Shown: piece by piece, positions 33,909 through 43,659 of the stretch | How positions within the stretch are numbered: the stretch's first letter is position 1 | Layout: each line of letters begins with the position of its first letter | Source: Methylobacterium sp. Leaf123 | Lineage (GTDB): Bacteria > Pseudomonadota > Alphaproteobacteria > Rhizobiales > Beijerinckiaceae | Direction: 5' to 3' | Length of the DNA: 64,000 nucleotides | Assembly (NCBI RefSeq): GCF_001423405.1 | Contig: NZ_LMNS01000003.1 | Coordinates: 17,668 to 81,667 of the forward strand | The notes under the pieces: generated by a model | Seen by the model: the letters and a program-made list of their open reading frames with translations, nothing else | Database searches by the model: none | What the model was told of the DNA's origin: nothing | Translations under genes and position numbers: made by a program

Positions 33909-34610
33909 TCAGGCTCGGGCGGCGTGGGGGGCGTGGCGGGCGGAGCTGCGCGGCGTCTCGGTGTCGAGCACCGGGGCGAGGCCGAGCTGGCGGGCGAGGG
34001 TGACGAGATCCTTGAGGCGGCCGGTCTGCGTCTTGCGGCGCAGGTTGAGCCGGTGGGTCTCGACCGTCCGGACGCTCAGCGAGAGCCGCCGGGCGACCTC
34101 CTTGTTGCTGAACCCGGCGCTGAGGAAGCGCAGAACCTCCGCCTCGCGCGGGGTGAGCCCGATGGCCGGATCCTCGGCGGTGGGGCGGGCGGACGACGAC
34201 TCGGGCGACGGCGCGGCCCCCTTCGCGAGGGCGAGCACGCTGGCGCAGACCTCTTCGGCCGGGGTGCCGCAGCCGACGAAGGCGTCGGCGCCGGCGGCGA
34301 TCAGGCGGTTCATCGCCAGCGCGTCGAGGGTCCGGAACACCGCGAGCACCCGCAGCCAGGGCCGCCCGTCGCGCAAGGCGGCGATCCGCGCGCAGCCGGC
34401 TTCCGCCCGCGCCCCGTCCACCGGAACCAGCGCCACGGCCGGCACCGGACCGCCACGGGCCAGATCGTCCTCGCCGATGGTCCGCAGGGACGGGGCGTGT
34501 TCCAGCTCGGCGCGCATCCGTGCGTCGAGCCCCGACGGCTCGTCGACGATCAGAAGCTCGACAGCCCGGCTCGCCGTATGGTTGGCGGTGTGATTGACGG
34601 CCTGACTCAT
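33909..34610 (-). CDS. LuxR-family regulator with degenerate receiver
   Basis: 233 residues. Residues 15-125 have the length and layout of a receiver domain (VELLIVDEPSGLDARMRA, AVALVPVDGARAEAG, LIAAGADAFVGCGTPAEEV). The phospho-acceptor position reads VPVDG and the conserved Lys is missing, so phosphorylation is doubtful. Residues 150-215 are a clean LuxR helix-turn-helix (LTPREAEVLRFLSAGFSNKE, VARRLSLSVRTVETHRLNL). GGGGAG precedes the ATG. It sits downstream of cydA on the opposite strand, and no kinase is adjacent. Its targets cannot be read from the sequence. Confidence 0.85.
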   Translation of the reverse strand: MSQAVNHTANHTASRAVELLIVDEPSGLDARMRAELEHAPSLRTIGEDDLARGGPVPAVALVPVDGARAEAGCARIAALRDGRPWLRVLAVFRTLDALAMNRLIAAGADAFVGCGTPAEEVCASVLALAKGAAPSPESSSARPTAEDPAIGLTPREAEVLRFLSAGFSNKEVARRLSLSVRTVETHRLNLRRKTQTGRLKDLVTLARQLGLAPVLDTETPRSSARHAPHAARA

Positions 34611-34801
34611 GCCGCTCCCCTCTCGTCCCGCCGCAGAACGGTGCGGCTTGTGCGGAGGGAGAAGAACAAGAGTCGTTCCAGCGGTTTAGGGGCCTTTATT
34701 GCCCCGAAACGTTCCCGCGGGGCGCCGCCCGGCGCTTACCGTCCCGCTTCGGGACGGGGCGGGGCCGGCCACCTTCCCGCGGTGGTCCGGCCGCGCATGT
34801 C

Positions 34802-35698
34802 TTACGCCGTGCGGGTGAGGACGAGGTCGGACATCGCCGAGACCACGCGGTTGCGGCCCGTCGTCTTGGCTTCGTACAGGGCGATGTCGGCCCGCTTCAG
34901 AAGGCCCTCGACGGTCTCACCCTCGGACCATTCGCTGATGCCGAAGCTGCTGGTGAGCCGCACCGGACCCTTGGTCGAGCGGATGCGCAGGTCCGAGGTC
35001 TTGATACGTAGGCGCGAGGCGACGGCCTCGGCCTCCGCGAGGCGCTGTCCGGGGAGCATCACCGCGAACTCCTCCCCGCCCAGGCGCCCGGCAACGCCCT
35101 CCGCCTCGATCAGCCCCGCCACGGCCTTGATCGCCGCATCGCCGACATCGTGACCGTGCTCGTCGTTGATGCGCTTGAAATGGTCGATATCGAGGATGAT
35201 CGCGCAGAGATGCCCGAACGACCCGGCCTTCTGGGCCGCCTCCCGCGTGCGCTGCAGGAAGGCGCGGCGGTTGAGCAGGCCGGTGAGCGAGTCGGTCTCG
35301 GCGAGCCGGATCAGGTCGCTCTGGAGCGTGGTGAGGCGCTCGGCAGCCCGCATGCGCGCCTGCAACTCCTCGGCGCCCGGCGGCTTGTCGATGAAGTCGT
35401 CGGCGCCGCTGTCGAGCGCCTCGGCGAGGTTGCGGGCGTTGCGAGCCGAGGACATGGCGATGATCGAGAGCGGGCGGCTCGATTCGGAGAGAAGGCGTGC
35501 CGACCAGCACAGTTCCAGTCCGCTCAACGGCCGGACTTCCAGGCTCGTGATCAGAGCGCGCACCTTCGGATTGTCGGTGATGTAGGTCAGCGCCTCACCG
35601 GAATCCGTGAACTGGGTCACCACATGCCCGCGCGGTTCGAGCATGCCGGCCACGATCCGCAGGACGACACGGCTCGAATCCACGATCACAATGTGCAC
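34802..35698 (-). CDS. Diguanylate cyclase with pseudo-receiver domain
   Basis: 298 residues. The N-terminal domain has receiver topology (IVIVDSSRVVLRIVAGML, ADDFIDKPPGAEELQ), but the phospho-acceptor Asp is replaced by Ser in ALITSLEVRPLSG. It is therefore probably not phosphorylated. The C-terminal GGEEF domain is intact: LAETDSLTGLLNRRAFL, DIDHFKRINDEHGHDVGD, and the active-site GRLGGEEFAVML. It should make cyclic di-GMP. The product-inhibition RxxD site expected just upstream reads EAEG, so feedback control is likely lost. I take the GTG at 35698, which follows GGGGGTGG; the frame is open further, to 35887. Confidence 0.88.
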   Translation of the reverse strand: MHIVIVDSSRVVLRIVAGMLEPRGHVVTQFTDSGEALTYITDNPKVRALITSLEVRPLSGLELCWSARLLSESSRPLSIIAMSSARNARNLAEALDSGADDFIDKPPGAEELQARMRAAERLTTLQSDLIRLAETDSLTGLLNRRAFLQRTREAAQKAGSFGHLCAIILDIDHFKRINDEHGHDVGDAAIKAVAGLIEAEGVAGRLGGEEFAVMLPGQRLAEAEAVASRLRIKTSDLRIRSTKGPVRLTSSFGISEWSEGETVEGLLKRADIALYEAKTTGRNRVVSAMSDLVLTRTA

Positions 35699-35802
35699 GG
35701 CACCACCCCCGCTGACTGGCGTAGATTGTGCGCAAGACAGGTTAAGGGGCCGTCTAGACCGCGTGTCGCATTGAGAAGGGACGTGCCTCTCGTGCGACGG
35801 AA

Positions 35803-36240
35803 CTACCGGGAACGGGCCGGAACCCGGACCGACACCACCTGGGCGCCGCTTTCCTCGACCTCGGAACGAGGCGCCGGATCGGTCCAAGTGCCCTTGGAAG
35901 TCTTCGAGAGGACGCGGGCACCGTGTCGCCGAGGCGCCGGGCGCAGGCCGGCGGAGGCGGGCCGCTCGATCACGGTCAGGGTCGGGCGCGCGGCGGGGGC
36001 GTCGCGCATGCCGGCAGCGGTGGGGATGCCGTAGGTGCCGTAGCCCCAGGCCGGCGGCACGAGACGGCTCGTGCTCGGAAGCCGCGTGAACGGTGCGCCG
36101 AGATAGGCGCCCTCGATCACCGGACCGGCGAAGCGGTATCCGCCACCGCCATACCCGTAGACGTAAGGGTCGGCAGCGGCGCCCGAGGCAGCGCCGAGTG
36201 CGAACAGGGTGGCGAGACCGGCGGCGAGGGCAGGGCGCAT
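35803..36240 (-). CDS. Exported proline/arginine-rich protein, unknown
   Basis: 145 residues with a signal peptide (1-23, ending GAAADP) and a glycine/tyrosine-rich mature start (YVYGYGGGGYRF). A basic, proline-rich C-terminal half has RPTLTVIERPASAG and several Arg-Ser pairs. I recognise no domain; low-complexity composition suggests an envelope-associated structural role. GGAG lies about ten bases ahead of the ATG at 36240. The frame continues upstream to 36288, but that part has no export signal. Confidence 0.7.
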   Translation of the reverse strand: MRPALAAGLATLFALGAASGAAADPYVYGYGGGGYRFAGPVIEGAYLGAPFTRLPSTSRLVPPAWGYGTYGIPTAAGMRDAPAARPTLTVIERPASAGLRPAPRRHGARVLSKTSKGTWTDPAPRSEVEESGAQVVSVRVPARSR

Positions 36241-36386
36241 GGGGCTAGGCTTCTCCGGTGGCGCATGGGCGAGACATGCGCGATTCATGAAACCAAATCG
36301 GCGGCCCCTATGCTCGTTCCGCTCCCCCTCGTCCCGCCAGCCGATGCAGAATGCTGAGACGGGCTTTCGCGCCCGTCGTTCCGTGG

Positions 36387-36632
36387 TTAGCGGCAGATCG
36401 TGACGCGGCGGACGATCCAGCCTTCACCCTCGATCCACAGGCGGCGGCGCTGCTTGTTGCAGTTGGCGCTCTCCTCGTCGCTCTCCGAGGTCACGGCCGC
36501 CTGGGAGACCTGCGCGGCCTCGGCGACCTGGGTGGTGCTGCGGCCGGTGCCCGGTGCGGCGAGGCTCGGCGTCGCGGTCAAGCCGATCAGAGCGAGGCCA
36601 AGGAAGGCCGCGGCGGTGGAGTGCGCGTTCAT
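36387..36632 (-). CDS. Small exported protein, unknown
   Basis: 81 residues: signal peptide 1-25 (AAAFLGLALIGLTATPSLAA), then a polar Ser/Thr/Gln-rich stretch, then a short C-terminal domain NKQRRRLWIEGEGWIVRRVT. That domain carries two cysteines (ESANC and TICR) that could pair in the periplasm. It resembles other small secreted Cys-containing proteins in this window (at 24688), although with little sequence identity. Function unknown. It is divergent from the FTR1 gene. Confidence 0.7.
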   Translation of the reverse strand: MNAHSTAAAFLGLALIGLTATPSLAAPGTGRSTTQVAEAAQVSQAAVTSESDEESANCNKQRRRLWIEGEGWIVRRVTICR

Positions 36633-37085
36633 GATATCCTGCCCGCACGCCGCTCGGGGCGCGCTTCAACGGTTCGGTCGGGGCGGCCGGTGTCCCGCCG
36701 TGCAGGCGCCGCCGCATATTGAATCAACAATCCACAACGTGGCCATAGGGTTTCGCGCGACCTTCCGGAAAACGGCAAAAATTTGTCTCCGCCTCCCTGC
36801 GTTGTCCGCGGTGTTGCCTGCGGCGACGGGGCGCGATCCCGTGCGCCCGGTTCGATGCTTGCGAGAATGGGCCAAAGGGTTGTACTGGCACGCGAAGCGA
36901 AACATCGGGCTTCGTTGTCCGAAACCGGGCCGCTCTTCTTGTTAGGAACGTTTCCAAACTACGTTTTGCATCAGAACAACATTGTATCGTGACAAGTATT
37001 CGCGGTGCTGCGAGGAGCTGCATCGCCGTTGAGGCAGACAATTCGCCGGGACGCGCGTTCCGCGGATCGAAACGGGAGCAATCGG
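36633..37085. promoter_or_regulatory. AT-rich divergent region ahead of the FTR1 iron permease
   Basis: 453 bp between a minus-strand secreted-protein gene and the FTR1 gene, with no gene of its own. Bases 36930-36995 are markedly AT-rich for this genome. They contain a GGAA-CGT-TTCC inverted repeat at 36945-36955. An iron-responsive promoter would be expected here; I cannot match a classical Fur, RirA or Irr site with confidence. Confidence 0.4.
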
Positions 37086-37916
37086 ATGACGGACGGATCG
37101 ACGTTCGTGCAGGCTTTCATCATCCTGTTCCGTGAGGGACTGGAAGCTCTGCTGGTGATCGCGGCGCTTGCTGCCTTCCTTCGCCGCGCGAATGCAGCGG
37201 AGCGGATCGCGCCGGTCTATATGGGCGCGCTCGCCGCCGTCGTCGCCAGCATCGTCATGGCGTGGGTGTTCGCGACCTTCTACGACGGCAATCACAGCGA
37301 CCTGTTCGAGGCCGGCGTGATGCTCGCGGCCGCGGTGCTGCTGTTCTACATGAGCGGCTGGATGTTCCTCCGCCAGGATCCGAAGGCGTGGCAGGCGGAT
37401 CTCAACCGGCTTGCCGAACGGGCACTCGGCGCGGGCACCGTGTTGTCGCTCGCCGGCATCGCCTTCCTGGCGGTGTTCCGCGAGGGCGCCGAGACGATCC
37501 TGTTCGTCCACACCCTGGCCAAGACCGCCAACGGCTTCGATGCCGCGCTGCTGGGCGGGCTCGCGGCCGCGACCCTGGCGCTGGTGGCGATGTTCGTGGC
37601 GATGCAGTGGCTGGCGCTGCGCCTGCCGTTGCGCCCGATGTTCGTGGTGACCTCGGCCTTCCTGTTCTTCATGGGTCTGCGGATGGTCGGCCAGGCCTTC
37701 CAAGAGCTTCAGGAGCAGGCGCTGATCCCCTTCACCACGGACGGCGTGCCCGCCTTCGTCTCGGAATGGGGCCTGAGCAACGGCAGTTGGGAGGCGCTCG
37801 GCACCCAGCTCGCCATCCTGGCCGTGGCCGCGGCGGCGGCGCTCGTCAGCCTCCGGCGCAAGGGCGGCGGCGGCACCGAGGCGCGCGAGGCGCGGCCGGT
37901 CTCGGCCGCGTCCTGA
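37086..37916 (+). CDS. FTR1-family high-affinity iron permease
   Basis: 276 residues with seven hydrophobic spans. The two iron-translocation motifs of the FTR1/EfeU family are both present: FREGLEALLVIAAL in span 1 and VFREGAETILFVHTL in span 4. These Arg-Glu-x-x-Glu motifs move ferric iron across the inner membrane. EfeU normally works with the periplasmic EfeO and the peroxidase EfeB, or with a ferroxidase, but neither is adjacent. The ATG at 37086 follows GGGAG; the open frame begins at 37005. A strong terminator follows. An AT-rich upstream region suggests iron control. Confidence 0.9.
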   Translation: MTDGSTFVQAFIILFREGLEALLVIAALAAFLRRANAAERIAPVYMGALAAVVASIVMAWVFATFYDGNHSDLFEAGVMLAAAVLLFYMSGWMFLRQDPKAWQADLNRLAERALGAGTVLSLAGIAFLAVFREGAETILFVHTLAKTANGFDAALLGGLAAATLALVAMFVAMQWLALRLPLRPMFVVTSAFLFFMGLRMVGQAFQELQEQALIPFTTDGVPAFVSEWGLSNGSWEALGTQLAILAVAAAAALVSLRRKGGGGTEAREARPVSAAS

Positions 37917-37924
37917 TCCCAGCG

Positions 37925-37963
37925 AAAAGGGGCTCTCCGCTCGGGGAGCCCTTTTGCTTTTTA
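37925..37963 (+). terminator. Intrinsic terminator of the FTR1 gene
   Basis: Arms AAAAGGGGCTC and GAGCCCTTTT pair with one bulged G around a short loop. GCTTTTT follows. It starts eight bases after the stop. Confidence 0.8.
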
Positions 37964-38019
37964 CGCCGCCGTCATCGGCGGCGTTTTCGTGTCTGGGGCC
38001 CTGTCAAAGCCCCTGGCCC

Positions 38020-38493
38020 TCACACCTTCAGCCGGGACTTGATCCGGTAGGTCAGCCCGTCGCGCACGTCGCGGTAGCCGTCGAGGCGCTGCTCGCGGGT
38101 GCCCTCCTGCACCAGCGTCGGGTCCGGCGTCGGCCAGTACTCGACATCCGCCGCGAGGGTGTGGGTCAGTTCGAGCGCCCGGTGGTGCGCCTCCGGCGAG
38201 AGGGTGATGATCAGGTCGAAGTTCAGCCCTTCCCAATCCTCGAGCTGCTCGATGGTGCGCGGCTTGTGGCGGGCGGCGTCGATGCCGATCTCGTCGAGCG
38301 CCGCGACCATGAACGGGTCGCTCGGCTCGCCCGAGCGCACGCCGGCGGACTGCACGTAGGTCGATTTGCCGAAGTAATGGCGCGCGATCGCCTCCGCCGC
38401 CAGCGAGCGCACCGCATTGAAGTTGCACATGAACAGGACGGACTGAACCCGCCGCTTCTTGGGCCCGGTCCCGGGGATGGTGTCGTCCGTCAT
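38020..38493 (-). CDS. Low-molecular-weight phosphotyrosine phosphatase / ArsC-type
   Basis: 157 residues of the low-molecular-weight PTP fold. The phosphate-binding loop C-x5-R is FMCNFNAVRS (Cys23, Arg29), and the general-acid loop is WPTPDPT. LFMCNFNAVRSLAAEAIA is characteristic of the alphaproteobacterial member found after hisD and UPF0262. Arsenate reductases of the thioredoxin type share the fold, but the extra redox cysteines are absent, so a phosphatase is more likely. It follows the UPF0262 gene on the same strand after a 308-bp gap that contains a dispersed repeat. The usual next gene, infA, is not here. Confidence 0.85.
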   Translation of the reverse strand: MTDDTIPGTGPKKRRVQSVLFMCNFNAVRSLAAEAIARHYFGKSTYVQSAGVRSGEPSDPFMVAALDEIGIDAARHKPRTIEQLEDWEGLNFDLIITLSPEAHHRALELTHTLAADVEYWPTPDPTLVQEGTREQRLDGYRDVRDGLTYRIKSRLKV

Positions 38494-38587
38494 GCCCCGC
38501 CCGGGTGCTTCCCACGAAACCCCCGCCGCGCCGTCAGGCCCGGAGGAGAGCGGTCAACGACCGGAAATCCGGTGGAGCACTGCGCGA

Positions 38588-38630
38588 GCATCGTCCCGAA
38601 CGGGCGTTGGCTTGTCGGAAAAGACGCTGC
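38588..38630. repeat. Dispersed palindromic element, copy 6 (diverged)
   Basis: GCATCGTCCCGAACGG, then TTGGCTTGTCGG, then AAAAGACGCTGC. It sits in the 308-bp gap between the UPF0262 and phosphatase genes, which holds no gene. Confidence 0.6.
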
Positions 38631-38801
38631 AAACACCGTGACCCCTCGCGAAACGCCCACGCCGTCTTGCGCCGATGCACCACGGATCGGGCGTTTCATG
38701 AGGTGCTCGCGCACACGCTGATATAGATCCGCCCCAAGCTTCCCGAAAGCGGATCGTTCTGCCGAGCGCAGCCCCCTTCTGCCAGGATAGCGCCGCGATC
38801 G

Positions 38802-39326
38802 TCAGCCCTTCCAGTGAAGGGCGAAGATCAGAGTGAACAGGCGCCGCGCCGTGTCATGGTCAAGATCGACCTTGCCTTCGAGGCGCTGCCTCAGCAGCTC
38901 GGAGGCTTCGTTGTGCAGGCCGCGCCGCCCCATGTCGATGGCTTCGATCTGCGTCGGCGAGGCGGTGCGGATCGCGCTGTAATAGCTCTCGCAGATCATC
39001 TCGTAATCGCGGATGACCCGGCGGAAGGGGGTGAGCGAGAGCAGGTGGGTCATCACCGGCTCGCCCGTCTCCGTCGCGATCGCGAATGACAGCTTGTTCT
39101 CGACGAGGCCGAGGACCAGCCCGTACGGGCCCTCGTCGCGCTCGGGGATCGTGAAGGAGTTCTCCTCCAGGATGTCGTAGATCGCGATGGCGCGCTCGTG
39201 CTCCTGGTCGGGGTTGCCCCGGCCGATCGAGCCCTCGTCGAAACGCACCGCCGCGAGCCGATTTCGCGGCTTCGCCGGTGCCTCGCCCTGCGCGTCTTGC
39301 GCCCCCTGCTTCGCTTCGGCCTTCAT
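38802..39326 (-). CDS. UPF0262 family protein
   Basis: 174 residues. The conserved UPF0262 core starts at about residue 22 ([20 protein letters not shown]), continues [16 protein letters not shown], and includes [20 protein letters not shown] and [20 protein letters not shown]. The family is confined to alphaproteobacteria, is cytoplasmic and has no assigned function. It is nearly always between hisD and the low-molecular-weight phosphatase, as here. The frame is open from 39407, and the ATG at 39326 begins the basic N-terminal stretch [10 protein letters not shown]. Confidence 0.88.
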   Translation of the reverse strand: MKAEAKQGAQDAQGEAPAKPRNRLAAVRFDEGSIGRGNPDQEHERAIAIYDILEENSFTIPERDEGPYGLVLGLVENKLSFAIATETGEPVMTHLLSLTPFRRVIRDYEMICESYYSAIRTASPTQIEAIDMGRRGLHNEASELLRQRLEGKVDLDHDTARRLFTLIFALHWKG

Positions 39327-39455
39327 CGCCGGCGCCTTCTCGCGTCGGCACCCGAATCCGGGCGCCCTGTTTCCGTCACATGAGCCGAAAGCCGGGCCCG
39401 CACGCAAGCTTTCCGGGCGATCGATCCGAAACGTGATCTCCGCCGACCGGAAGAC

Positions 39456-40751
<1,296 letters not shown>

Positions 40752-40782
40752 CGGGCGATATCGGCGGTTCGGGGAAGGGGGG

Positions 40783-41241
40783 TCACGGGCGGTTCTCGAC
40801 GAGGTTGCGCACGACCTCGTGGTCGGGGCGGCCATCGGCCTCCCAGACGGGGCCGAGATCCTTCAGACGCACCTCGACGCATTCGAGTTCGAGCCGGATC
40901 GCGGCCCCCCCGGAAAAGACCAGGGTGGCGACACCGGAGGGCGCCTCGGTTTCCTCGAAGGTGATCGCGAGCAGGCTCAAGGGATCGCCGGAGGTCGCCC
41001 CCGGCGTGATGCCCTTGGTCTTCACGGAGAGCACCCGCTCGAAATGCAGGCCCGCGAGGCGCCGCCGGGGCGGCTGGCCCTCCGGCACCGACCAGTCGAA
41101 ACGGCGCGCAGCCAGGGCGAAGCGGTGCTCGCCCGGCAGCCACGCGAGATCCTCCGCCCGCAGGATCGCGTCCTGAAGGTGGGCGGAGATGACGGCAAGA
41201 TCCTCGGCATCGAGGGCGGCGAGCTTGAGAAGCTCCATCAT
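40783..41241 (-). CDS. DUF2948 family protein
   Basis: 152 residues that match the DUF2948 family found next to hisD in alphaproteobacteria. It begins MMELLKLAALDAEDLAVIS and has HLQDAILRAEDLAWLPGEHR, then RRLAGLHFERVLSVKTKGI and the C-terminal LECVEVRLKDLGPVWEA. It is predicted to be a soluble beta-rich domain. Function unknown. GGAG precedes a double ATG at 41241/41238; the longer frame to 41355 is less likely. It is the first gene of the hisD-UPF0262 group. Confidence 0.88.
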   Translation of the reverse strand: MMELLKLAALDAEDLAVISAHLQDAILRAEDLAWLPGEHRFALAARRFDWSVPEGQPPRRRLAGLHFERVLSVKTKGITPGATSGDPLSLLAITFEETEAPSGVATLVFSGGAAIRLELECVEVRLKDLGPVWEADGRPDHEVVRNLVENRP

Positions 41242-41532
41242 TGACGCTCCGAGCTCCCCGACCGAACGCGCGGCGAGCGGATTTCGAGGCGTAGGTAGCG
41301 ACGCGACCCGCCTGCGGCAACCGGCAGCCGGACGGGTTGGAGCGTCCTTCGGCAAGCGGGAGGCCGGTTCGGCATCGGAAAGATTGCTTTCACAGGACCG
41401 TGTGCCGTGCCGGCCGCGGCATGTCGGAGCAGGGACGCTGCGCGTGCGGTTCTTTTGGGCTCATCGTGCGTTCAGAAGCGCATAGCTACGGTCGGCGCGA
41501 CTTTTCCAAGTCATCCGGAGGGGATGCGGACG

Positions 41533-41916
41533 ATGCAAAACGGAGTTCTGGCCATAGGGCGCGCCTTGGGGGTCGTTTTAGCCCTCGGGTTCGTGGCGAG
41601 CCCGGCGAGCGCCCAGTATTATCGCGATGGCTATGACGGTCCGCGCCGCTACGAAGACGGCTACAGCCGCCGCTCCCGCGATGATGACGATGGCTACGGT
41701 CGACGCCGCTACGGCGACGATAGCGGCCGCGGTCGCCGCCGCTTCGATGAGGACGACGATGGTCCGCGCTTCCGGGGGCCGCCCCGCGGCGGACGCGGCG
41801 GCAGCGTCTGCATCACCGCCCGCGGCAGCTGCTCGACGGGTTTTGCGCCGCCGAACGCGCCCTGCGCCTGCGATATTCCCGGCTTCGGCGTGAAGCGCGG
41901 CGCCATCGCCCGCTGA
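41533..41916 (+). CDS. Exported Arg/Asp/Tyr-rich repeat protein
   Basis: 127 residues. A signal peptide (residues about 9-28: IGRALGVVLALGFVASPASA) is followed by a low-complexity mature region with alternating Asp, Arg, Tyr and Gly (YGRRRYGDDSGRGRRRFDED). A C-terminal tail has four cysteines (SVCITARGSCSTGF, then APCACDIPGFG), which may bind metal or pair in the periplasm. GGAGGGG lies nine bases before the ATG at 41533; an in-frame ATG at 41524 is possible. It is inserted between murA and DUF2948, which are normally neighbours. Function unknown. Confidence 0.75.
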   Translation: MQNGVLAIGRALGVVLALGFVASPASAQYYRDGYDGPRRYEDGYSRRSRDDDDGYGRRRYGDDSGRGRRRFDEDDDGPRFRGPPRGGRGGSVCITARGSCSTGFAPPNAPCACDIPGFGVKRGAIAR

Positions 41917-41932
41917 CCCACCGGGGATCGTT

Positions 41933-41978
41933 CAAACGAAAACGGCCTGCACCGCGCGGTGCAGGCCGTTTTCGTTTG
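41933..41978. terminator. Perfect 46-bp palindrome, bidirectional terminator
   Basis: The left arm CAAACGAAAACGGCCTGCAC and on to the centre is exactly complementary to the right arm. It ends in TTTTCGTTTG on both strands. It lies between the plus-strand secreted-protein gene and the convergent murA, and it can serve both. Confidence 0.88.
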
Positions 41979-42009
41979 GAGCCGAGCGGAAAATCGGCGC
42001 CGGGCGCCG

Positions 42010-43299
42010 TCAGGCCCGCACGCGCTCGATCTGCGCGCCGCAGCGAGCGAGCTTGGCCTCCAGGGCCTCGAAGCCACGGTCGAGGTGGTAGACGCGGTTG
42101 ATCTGCGTCTCGCCTTCCGCGGCAAGGGCGCCGATCACCAGCGAGACCGAGGCGCGCAGGTCGGTGGCCATGACGGGCGCGCCCTTCAGGCGCTCCACGC
42201 CCTCGACCACGGCAAGATCGCCGTCGAGGCGGATCTTCGCGCCGAGGCGGGCCAACTCCTGCACGTGCATGAAGCGGTTCTCGAAGATCGTCTCGCGGAT
42301 GCGCGACTGGCCCTTGGCCAGCGTCATCAGCGCCATGAACTGCGCCTGGAGGTCGGTCGGGAAGCCGGGGAACGGGTCGGTCGTCACGTCCGCCGGGCTG
42401 ATGCCGCCACCGTTGCGGCGCACGCGGATGCCGTCGGGCAGGGCCGTGACCTCGGTGCCGGTGGAGGCCAGCGTCTCGAGCGCCGAGGCGAGCAGGTCGG
42501 TCCGGGTGTTGACGAGGGAGACGTCGCCCCCGGTCATCGCCACCGCCATGGCGTAGGTGCCGGTCTCGATCCGGTCCGGCAGAACCTCGTGGCGGGTGCC
42601 GCCGAGGCGTGCCACGCCTTCCACGACGATGCGGGAGGTGCCGGCGCCCTCGATCCGCGCGCCCATCTTGATCAGGCACTCTGCGAGATCGACCACTTCC
42701 GGCTCGCGGGCGGCGTTGTCGATCACCGTGGTGCCGTAGGCGAGGGCGGCCGCCATCAGGGCGACATGGGTGCCGCCGACGGTGACGCTGGGGAAGGCGA
42801 TCTCGGCGCCGCGCAGCCCGTTCTTCGTCTTCGCGACCACGTAGCCGCCATCGATCTCGATCTCGGCGCCGAGCTTTTCCAGCGCCATGATCAGCAGGTT
42901 GACCGGCCGCGTGCCGATGGCGCAGCCGCCGGGCAGCGAGACCTTGGCCTCGCCGAAGCGGGCCAGCAGCGGCGCGATCACCCAGAAGCTCGCCCGCATG
43001 GTCGAGACGAGTTCGTAGGGCGCGGTGGTGTCGATGACGTTCGACGCGGTGAGCCGCACGGTCTGGCCGGTCTCGGCGGTCTGGCCCGGCCGCTTGCCGA
43101 CGACCATGTGATCGACGCCGTGATTGCCGAGGATGCGCGTCAGCGCTGCGATGTCGGCGAGCCGCGGCACGTTGATGAGTTCCAGCGTCTCCCCCGTGAG
43201 AAGGCTCGCGATCATCAGCGGCAACGCCGCGTTCTTGGCGCCCGAAATCGGGATCGTGCCGTTGAGCGGCGTGCCGCCGGTGATGTGGATGCGGTCCAT
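42010..43299 (-). CDS. murA: UDP-N-acetylglucosamine 1-carboxyvinyltransferase
   Basis: Transfers enolpyruvate from PEP to UDP-GlcNAc, the first committed step of peptidoglycan synthesis. The 429 residues begin [20 protein letters not shown] with AKNAALPLM. The catalytic cysteine is Cys126 in [13 protein letters not shown], so the enzyme is of the fosfomycin-sensitive kind. [22 protein letters not shown] and [18 protein letters not shown] complete the pattern. A conserved small gene lies upstream (43495). It heads the murA-DUF2948-hisD-UPF0262-phosphatase order typical of this group, here interrupted by the plus-strand gene at 41533. Confidence 0.97.
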   Translation of the reverse strand: MDRIHITGGTPLNGTIPISGAKNAALPLMIASLLTGETLELINVPRLADIAALTRILGNHGVDHMVVGKRPGQTAETGQTVRLTASNVIDTTAPYELVSTMRASFWVIAPLLARFGEAKVSLPGGCAIGTRPVNLLIMALEKLGAEIEIDGGYVVAKTKNGLRGAEIAFPSVTVGGTHVALMAAALAYGTTVIDNAAREPEVVDLAECLIKMGARIEGAGTSRIVVEGVARLGGTRHEVLPDRIETGTYAMAVAMTGGDVSLVNTRTDLLASALETLASTGTEVTALPDGIRVRRNGGGISPADVTTDPFPGFPTDLQAQFMALMTLAKGQSRIRETIFENRFMHVQELARLGAKIRLDGDLAVVEGVERLKGAPVMATDLRASVSLVIGALAAEGETQINRVYHLDRGFEALEAKLARCGAQIERVRA

Positions 43300-43431
43300 C
43301 GGGATCCTCGGAGCACCCCCGTTCCGATCGCGGAGGTCGCCTTGCGTGCCGGGCGCGCGGGCGCCCCGTGTTCAGGGTGGAGGTATAGGCGGTATCCGGC
43401 AAAAAGAAGAAGCGTGACCGTTCGGTTCCAT

Positions 43432-43471
43432 TTCGCGCGCCAAGCATCGCTTTCGCGCGCCAAGCATCGCT
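43432..43471. repeat. Perfect 20-bp tandem duplication
   Basis: TTCGCGCGCCAAGCATCGCT occurs twice with no gap (43432-43451 and 43452-43471). It lies upstream of murA and just downstream of the small gene ending at 43495. It is recent by its identity. Confidence 0.9.
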
Positions 43472-43494
43472 CCGACGATGCGGCGCGGGGGCAG

Positions 43495-43659
43495 CTAGGA
43501 CGACGGGAGCTCGCTCTTCTCGGCCGGTTCGGCCGGTGGTGCCTTGGCGGGCTCTGGCGCGTCGTCGGCCCGGCTCCGGGCCTGTGCCTTACGGCGGCGC
43601 AGGTTGTCCCGCAGGGCCGCTTTGAGGCGGGCGGCGCGCTCCTCGTCCTTGGTCGCCAT
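43495..43659 (-). CDS. Small conserved charged protein
   Basis: 54 residues: MATKDEERAARLKAALRDNL followed by RRRKAQARSRADDAPE and an Ala/Pro/Glu-rich tail. The N-terminal basic amphipathic helix is similar to short unannotated proteins I associate with the murA neighbourhood of other Hyphomicrobiales. The open frame extends to 43725 without a better start. It could be a small regulatory or RNA-binding peptide; nothing more can be said. It is cotranscribed, if at all, with murA 195 bp downstream. Confidence 0.65.
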   Translation of the reverse strand: MATKDEERAARLKAALRDNLRRRKAQARSRADDAPEPAKAPPAEPAEKSELPSS

